NCBI GenBank assembly: GCA_002455915.1
Contig: DKLU01000278.1
Coordinates: 1-11,378 of the forward strand
Source: Chryseobacterium sp. UBA6632
GTDB lineage: Bacteria > Bacteroidota > Bacteroidia > Flavobacteriales > Weeksellaceae
DNA length: 11,378 bases
Direction of reading: 5' to 3'
Position numbers and translations under genes: made by a program. This document shows, piece after piece, positions 6,643-11,378 of the stretch. How positions within the stretch are numbered: position 1 is the first letter of the stretch; every line of letters starts with the position of its first letter. The notes beneath the pieces were generated by a model. That model worked only from the letters and a program-made list of their open reading frames with translations. It did not search any database and was not told where the DNA came from.

Positions 6643-9600
6643 ATGTATTTAGTTTTTGACACAGAAACCACGGGTTTACCAAAGAATTTCAATGCTCCGC
6701 TTTCAGATTCAGATAACTGGCCAAGAATGGTTCAGATTGCCTGGCAATTGCATGATGATGACGGAACTTTAATTGAAAATCAGGATTATATTATAAAACC
6801 GGAAGGATTTGATATTCCTTTCAACGCCGCAAGAATTCACGGGATTACAACGAAGATTGCGAATGAAGAAGGTCGGGATCTTGAAGAAATTTTAAATGAA
6901 TTTGCTAAAGTTTTAGAAAGAGTAAGAGTTGTTTCCGGTCACAATGTTGAGTTTGATTATAATATCGTCGGAGCCGAATTTTACAGAAAAAATATTACAG
7001 ACAACCTTCAGGAAAAACCAAGAGCCGATACAATGATTTTGGGAACAGATTATTGTAAACTTGGTGGTGGTAGAGGTGGCAGATACAAGTCTCCGAAATT
7101 GGAAGAACTGTACGAAAAATTATACGGTCATAAGTTTGATGAAGCTCACAACGCGGCGGCCGACGTAAATGCAACGGCTCAGGTTTTCTTCGAGATGATG
7201 AGAATTGGGATTATTCCTGCGGAAGTATTGAAAACTTCGGAAGATCAGCTGGCTTATTTCAAAACGCTTCATCCGGATCCGATCAAGCCTTTCAGTATTG
7301 TTATCAGAAGGCAAGTTGCCGATTTTAACAATAAGAAAAAGCAACAGGATTTCGGAAGTGTTGATGAGATTGATCTTGGGAAGTATTTCAATTTTGACAA
7401 TCACAGTGTTTTTTCGACATTAACGGCGACGTCAAGCATTAATGACCTGATTAAAAAAGCAACGGATGATAATTTTCCTGCCGTCGGAATGGTGGATTTA
7501 GGAAATATGATGGGTGCTTTCAAGTTTGTTTCTGCGGTTGAAGGAGTGAATGGTGACCGTACGAAAAAGCATAAAGAATATTTAGCAAAAAAACAGGAAG
7601 CAGAAGCAAACGGAACGGAATTTAATGAAGAAGAACCGCCTTCTCAGCCGTTAATTCCTGTGGTGGGTTGCGAATTCTATATTTCAGATCGTTACGAACA
7701 GAAGCAGTTTACCAAAGATGATCCTGATAGAAGGACGCAGGTTGTTTTACTGGCGAAAGATTTTGAGGGATATAAAAATTTAGCAAAACTTTCAAGTATA
7801 GGTTTTCTGAAAGGTTTCTATTTCGGGGTTCCAAGGATTAGCCGAGAGCTGATTGCGGAATATAAAGAAGGTGTTATCGCTTTAACTTCAGGGATTTTCG
7901 GAGATATTCCGGATGCTATTTTAAATACCGGAGAGCAAAAAGGGGAGGAGCTTTTCAAATGGTGGAAAGATACTTTTGAAGATGATTTTTATGTTCAGAT
8001 TCAAAATCATAAACTGCCTGAAGAAGAGCATTTAAATGATGTTTTGCTTCATTTTGCAGATAAATATAATGTTAAAATTTTAGCCCAAAACGAAACTTTT
8101 TATTCCAATAAAGACGACTCTAATATTCAAGATATTGTAAGCTGTATCAAAGATGGTGAAAAGCTGTCAACGCCTGTAGGGAAAGGGTTTGGTAAAAGAA
8201 GAGGATTGGCTACGGGAGAGTACTATATCAAAAATGCGGAGGAGATCAAAGAAGCATTTTTGGCGTATCCTGATGCTTTTGATGCGTATGAAGAATTTAC
8301 GGCAAAATTTAAACCTTATACGTTAAAAAGAGACGTTCTTCTTCCGAAATTTGATATTCCTGAGGAATTTATTCATGCTGAAGATGAGGTTGATGGAGGA
8401 AAACGTGGCGAGATGGCTTATCTAACTCATTTAACTTATGAAGGTGCAAGAAAAAGATATGAACCCAACCCGGGGATAACGCCTGAGATTAAAGAACGTT
8501 TAGATTTCGAGTTGGAAGTTATTGCGAATACAGGTTATCCTGGTTACTTCCTGATCGTTCAGGATTTCTGTAATGAAGCCCGAAATATGGGAGTTTGGGT
8601 TGGCCCAGGTCGTGGTTCTGCGGCTGGTTCTGCGGTTGCATATTGCATCGGAATTACCAATGTTGATCCTATTAAATATGATCTTCTTTTTGAGAGATTT
8701 CTGAATCCGGAAAGGGTTTCGATGCCCGATATTGATATCGACTTTGATGATGAAGGTCGTGATAAAATTATCAAATGGGTTGTCGAGAAATACGGTAAAA
8801 CTCAGGTTGCACAGATTATTACATACTCAGTTTTGGGTGGGAAGTCTGCGATTAAAGATGCAGGAAGAGTGTTGGATGTTCCAATTCCTGATACGAATAA
8901 TATTGCCAAGCTGATACCTCCGAGTCCGGGGATGAATATTGCGAAAGCTTTAGCAAAATATGATAAATTAAAACCAGAAGAACAGATGCTCGTTGATGAG
9001 ATGAGATATGTTCTTAACAGTCCTGATGATGCCCGTCACGGTGTTTTGGCGAGTGCTAAAAAAATGGAAGGTTGTATCCGGAATACGGGTATTCACGCCT
9101 GCGGGGTAATTATTACGCCTGAAGATGTGAGTAATCTGGTTCCGGTGACAATTGCTGCAAAAGATGCGGATATCTTGGTTTCACAATTCGATAACTCGGT
9201 GGCGGAAAGTGCCGGATTATTGAAGATGGATTTCTTGGGTCTTAGAACATTGACGATCATTAAGGATGCTTTGAAATTAGTAAAAGCAAGATATAATATT
9301 GATATTGATCCGGATGAAATTCCTCTTGATGATACCAAAACTTATCAGTTATTTAAAGAAGGAAGGACGGTCGGGATTTTCCAGTATGAAAGTCCGGGGA
9401 TGCAAAAGTACATGAGAGAACTGAAGCCAACAGTTTTTGCCGATCTTATTGCGATGAATGCTCTTTACCGTCCGGGACCTATTAAATATATTCCGAATTT
9501 TATTAACAGAAAACACGGAATTGAAGAAATTGTTTACGATTTACCAGAAACCGAGGAATATTTAAAGGAAACCTACGGAATTACCGTTTATCAGGAGCAG

Positions 9601-11319
9601 GTAATGTTGTTGTCTCAAAAATTAGCAAATTTCACGAAAGGTGAAGCCGATACATTGAGAAAAGCAATGGGTAAAAAGCAGATTGACGTTCTGAATAAAA
9701 TGTATCCTAAATTCATTGAAGGCGGGCGAAAAAATAATCTGAACGAAGAGCGTTTAGAAAAAATCTGGAATGACTGGAAGGCCTTTGCGGAATATGCCTT
9801 CAACAAATCTCACTCGACTTGTTACGCGTTTATTGCTTATCAAACTGCCTTTTTAAAAGCCAATTATCCTGCAGAATATATGGCGAGTGTGATGAGTAAT
9901 AACATTAACAATACAGATTCCATTACCATGTTTATGGAAGATTGTAAAAGTATGGGAGTTGATGTTTTGGGACCGGATGTAAACGAATCTCAGTATAAAT
10001 TCTCGGTAAACGAAAAAGGACAGATCCGTTTTGGCTTAGGGGCGATTAAAGGGATTGGTGAAGGGCCAAGTGAAGCGATTACAAGAGAAAGAGCAGCAAA
10101 TGGCAGGTTTAAAAATATCTATGATTTCTTTGAAAGGATCTTACCTTCTCAAATGAATAAAAGAGTAGCGGAAAGTTTGGTGTTAGCAGGAGGTTTTGAT
10201 GAATTAGATTCTTTCCACAGAGGTCAGTATTTTGATATTGATATGGCGGGAAGAACGAATTTGGAGAGATTAATCCGTTACGGACAAAGCTTTCAGGAAA
10301 GTAAAAACGAAATGGAATTTTCACTTTTTGCTGATTTTGCTGATGAAGTTCAGATCGAGCAGCCGAAGTTATTGCCTTGTCCGGAATGGCCAAACATGCA
10401 TAAACTGAATAAAGAAAAAGAAACCATTGGTTTCTATCTTTCGGCGCATCCGCTGGATGAGTTTAAATATCAGTTTCAGTTTATGGCGGGTAATCTTTCA
10501 AAAAAATCCGTGTTGGAAAAAGAAGAAGTAGGAAAAGCTGTTGTGGATGAAGCTCCGATTTTGGAACAGGATGCGGTAGATGAGACGACAGATTTAACCG
10601 AAATTGTTTCCGACGATATTGTGGCTGGAGAAGAGGAAGAAATAATAGAAGAAGTTACGAAAAAAGCAGAACCTAAAGGAAATTTTCTCTTCCTTAATTT
10701 AGATGAGGTCGATGCTTATAAAGAGCAGGCTTTTGCCAATAAACAGGAAGAATTATTTGAAGAAAAGAAAAAAGACTGGAAAACACTTCAGAAAGAAAGA
10801 GAGAATGGCGGTGGCGGAAAAGAATATACCGTTGCCGGTTTGATTACGGAATATGTCGTGAAAGATGGTTTCAGGAGTGGCGAAAAAGTAGCTTTTGTAA
10901 CGTTGGAAGATTATTCAGGATCTTATTCTTTCCGATTGGGAGATCGTGATTATATGAAATTAAAGGAGAAGCTGGAAGTTCAACGATTTGTTATTTTTAA
11001 GATTAAATTTGCTCAGGTAAAAGACGGGCGAGTTTTTGTGAATGTAAATGATGTAATTGAGCTTCAGGAAGCTTTTGATAAATATGCTAAAAGTATTTCT
11101 TTAGTAATGGATGTGATGGATTTCAGACCGGAAGATTTAGCCTTTTTTAGAAATGTACTTCAGCAAAATCAAGGAAACCAAAAGCTTAAGTTCTTTATTA
11201 AAAATATTGAAGACGATACGCAGCTCGAAGTTCAGTCGATGAAACATTCGGTAAACCTCAGCGGAGAGCTTATTAAAAATATTCAATTACTAAATAAATA
11301 TGAATTTTATTTGAATTAA
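6643..11319 (+). CDS. dnaE: DNA polymerase III alpha subunit with fused N-terminal DEDDh proofreading exonuclease
   Basis: The replicative DNA polymerase, 1558 residues, longer than E. coli DnaE (1160) because of added parts. Residues 1-185 are an epsilon-like DEDDh exonuclease: DTET (D6, E8), HNVEFD (D105), and H169 with D174. A PHP domain (about 245-510) has lost most metal-binding His. The polymerase core shows GPGRGS (654-659), PDIDIDF with catalytic D698 and D700, and the third Asp D863 in KMDFLGL. The fingers include YRPGP (942-946) and YQEQVM (983-988). A helix-hairpin-helix is at 1130-1140 (FGLGAIKGIGE). EFSLF (1225-1229) fits the beta-clamp motif. After an acidic linker (about 1290-1390) come an OB fold (about 1394-1475) and a short C-terminal domain likely to contact tau. 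A charged insert (about 303-335) splits the PHP domain. The ATG at 6643 starts right at the exonuclease motif I strand. The gene is divergent from the protease gene and ends in a terminator at 11345-11373. Confidence 0.97.
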   Translation: MYLVFDTETTGLPKNFNAPLSDSDNWPRMVQIAWQLHDDDGTLIENQDYIIKPEGFDIPFNAARIHGITTKIANEEGRDLEEILNEFAKVLERVRVVSGHNVEFDYNIVGAEFYRKNITDNLQEKPRADTMILGTDYCKLGGGRGGRYKSPKLEELYEKLYGHKFDEAHNAAADVNATAQVFFEMMRIGIIPAEVLKTSEDQLAYFKTLHPDPIKPFSIVIRRQVADFNNKKKQQDFGSVDEIDLGKYFNFDNHSVFSTLTATSSINDLIKKATDDNFPAVGMVDLGNMMGAFKFVSAVEGVNGDRTKKHKEYLAKKQEAEANGTEFNEEEPPSQPLIPVVGCEFYISDRYEQKQFTKDDPDRRTQVVLLAKDFEGYKNLAKLSSIGFLKGFYFGVPRISRELIAEYKEGVIALTSGIFGDIPDAILNTGEQKGEELFKWWKDTFEDDFYVQIQNHKLPEEEHLNDVLLHFADKYNVKILAQNETFYSNKDDSNIQDIVSCIKDGEKLSTPVGKGFGKRRGLATGEYYIKNAEEIKEAFLAYPDAFDAYEEFTAKFKPYTLKRDVLLPKFDIPEEFIHAEDEVDGGKRGEMAYLTHLTYEGARKRYEPNPGITPEIKERLDFELEVIANTGYPGYFLIVQDFCNEARNMGVWVGPGRGSAAGSAVAYCIGITNVDPIKYDLLFERFLNPERVSMPDIDIDFDDEGRDKIIKWVVEKYGKTQVAQIITYSVLGGKSAIKDAGRVLDVPIPDTNNIAKLIPPSPGMNIAKALAKYDKLKPEEQMLVDEMRYVLNSPDDARHGVLASAKKMEGCIRNTGIHACGVIITPEDVSNLVPVTIAAKDADILVSQFDNSVAESAGLLKMDFLGLRTLTIIKDALKLVKARYNIDIDPDEIPLDDTKTYQLFKEGRTVGIFQYESPGMQKYMRELKPTVFADLIAMNALYRPGPIKYIPNFINRKHGIEEIVYDLPETEEYLKETYGITVYQEQVMLLSQKLANFTKGEADTLRKAMGKKQIDVLNKMYPKFIEGGRKNNLNEERLEKIWNDWKAFAEYAFNKSHSTCYAFIAYQTAFLKANYPAEYMASVMSNNINNTDSITMFMEDCKSMGVDVLGPDVNESQYKFSVNEKGQIRFGLGAIKGIGEGPSEAITRERAANGRFKNIYDFFERILPSQMNKRVAESLVLAGGFDELDSFHRGQYFDIDMAGRTNLERLIRYGQSFQESKNEMEFSLFADFADEVQIEQPKLLPCPEWPNMHKLNKEKETIGFYLSAHPLDEFKYQFQFMAGNLSKKSVLEKEEVGKAVVDEAPILEQDAVDETTDLTEIVSDDIVAGEEEEIIEEVTKKAEPKGNFLFLNLDEVDAYKEQAFANKQEELFEEKKKDWKTLQKERENGGGGKEYTVAGLITEYVVKDGFRSGEKVAFVTLEDYSGSYSFRLGDRDYMKLKEKLEVQRFVIFKIKFAQVKDGRVFVNVNDVIELQEAFDKYAKSISLVMDVMDFRPEDLAFFRNVLQQNQGNQKLKFFIKNIEDDTQLEVQSMKHSVNLSGELIKNIQLLNKYEFYLN

Positions 11320-11344
11320 TAAAGTTTATTTTTCAATATTAACT

Positions 11345-11373
11345 AAAAGACGATAATTTTCATCGTCTTTTTT
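11345..11373 (+). terminator. Rho-independent terminator of dnaE
   Basis: A perfect 10-bp inverted repeat, AAAAGACGAT (11345-11354) with ATCGTCTTTT (11362-11371), has a 7-base loop and runs into T residues up to 11373. It lies 25 bases after the dnaE stop codon and shows that dnaE is transcribed without a downstream partner. The A run on the other side means it could also work weakly on the minus strand for a convergent gene beyond the window. Confidence 0.88.
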
Positions 11374-11378
11374 AATTA

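Noticed and set aside
1..11378. A novel defence, mobile or CRISPR system
   Set aside because: No direct-repeat array, transposase, integrase, nuclease-helicase cluster or toxin-antitoxin pair is visible; the genes are chromosomal core or common accessory types.

Overview
The window looks like ordinary chromosomal DNA of a member of the Flavobacteriia, most like Chryseobacterium or a relative in the Weeksellaceae. The evidence is the AT-rich sequence, the lack of Shine-Dalgarno sites, promoter-like TAnnTTTG boxes of the Bacteroidota type, a secreted protease with a type IX secretion (Por) C-terminal sorting domain, a fused E1 alpha/beta 2-oxo acid dehydrogenase, and a DnaE carrying its own exonuclease domain. 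The genus is inferred from gene types and style; no marker RNA gene is present.

Layout: positions 1-93 are a GC-rich, foldable segment that looks like the edge of a dispersed intergenic repeat. Four genes follow on the minus strand: a bestrophin-type anion channel (198-1229), a small Cys/His-rich protein of unknown function (1446-1850), a fused E1 of a 2-oxo acid dehydrogenase complex (2082-4154, start corrected) and a secreted subtilisin-like protease (4239-6377). An AT-rich divergent promoter region (6378-6642) separates these from a plus-strand DNA polymerase III alpha subunit of 1558 residues (6643-11319), which ends in a clear hairpin terminator.

The genes do not form one pathway. Strong rho-independent terminators stand after the small Cys/His gene, the E1 gene, the protease gene and dnaE, so each is probably its own transcription unit. 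The dnaE product is the replicative polymerase. The E1 protein acts with E2 and E3 subunits that must be encoded elsewhere. The protease is exported by the type IX system, also encoded elsewhere.

I found no CRISPR array, tRNA, rRNA, insertion sequence or defence island. The points most worth a second look are the polymerase architecture (N-terminal DEDDh proofreading domain, a PHP domain stripped of most metal-binding histidines, and two candidate clamp-binding motifs around an acidic linker), a possible sigma-54 promoter with an upstream palindrome before the small Cys/His gene, and a promoter for the E1 gene that overlaps the terminator of the protease gene and may give a nearly leaderless mRNA.
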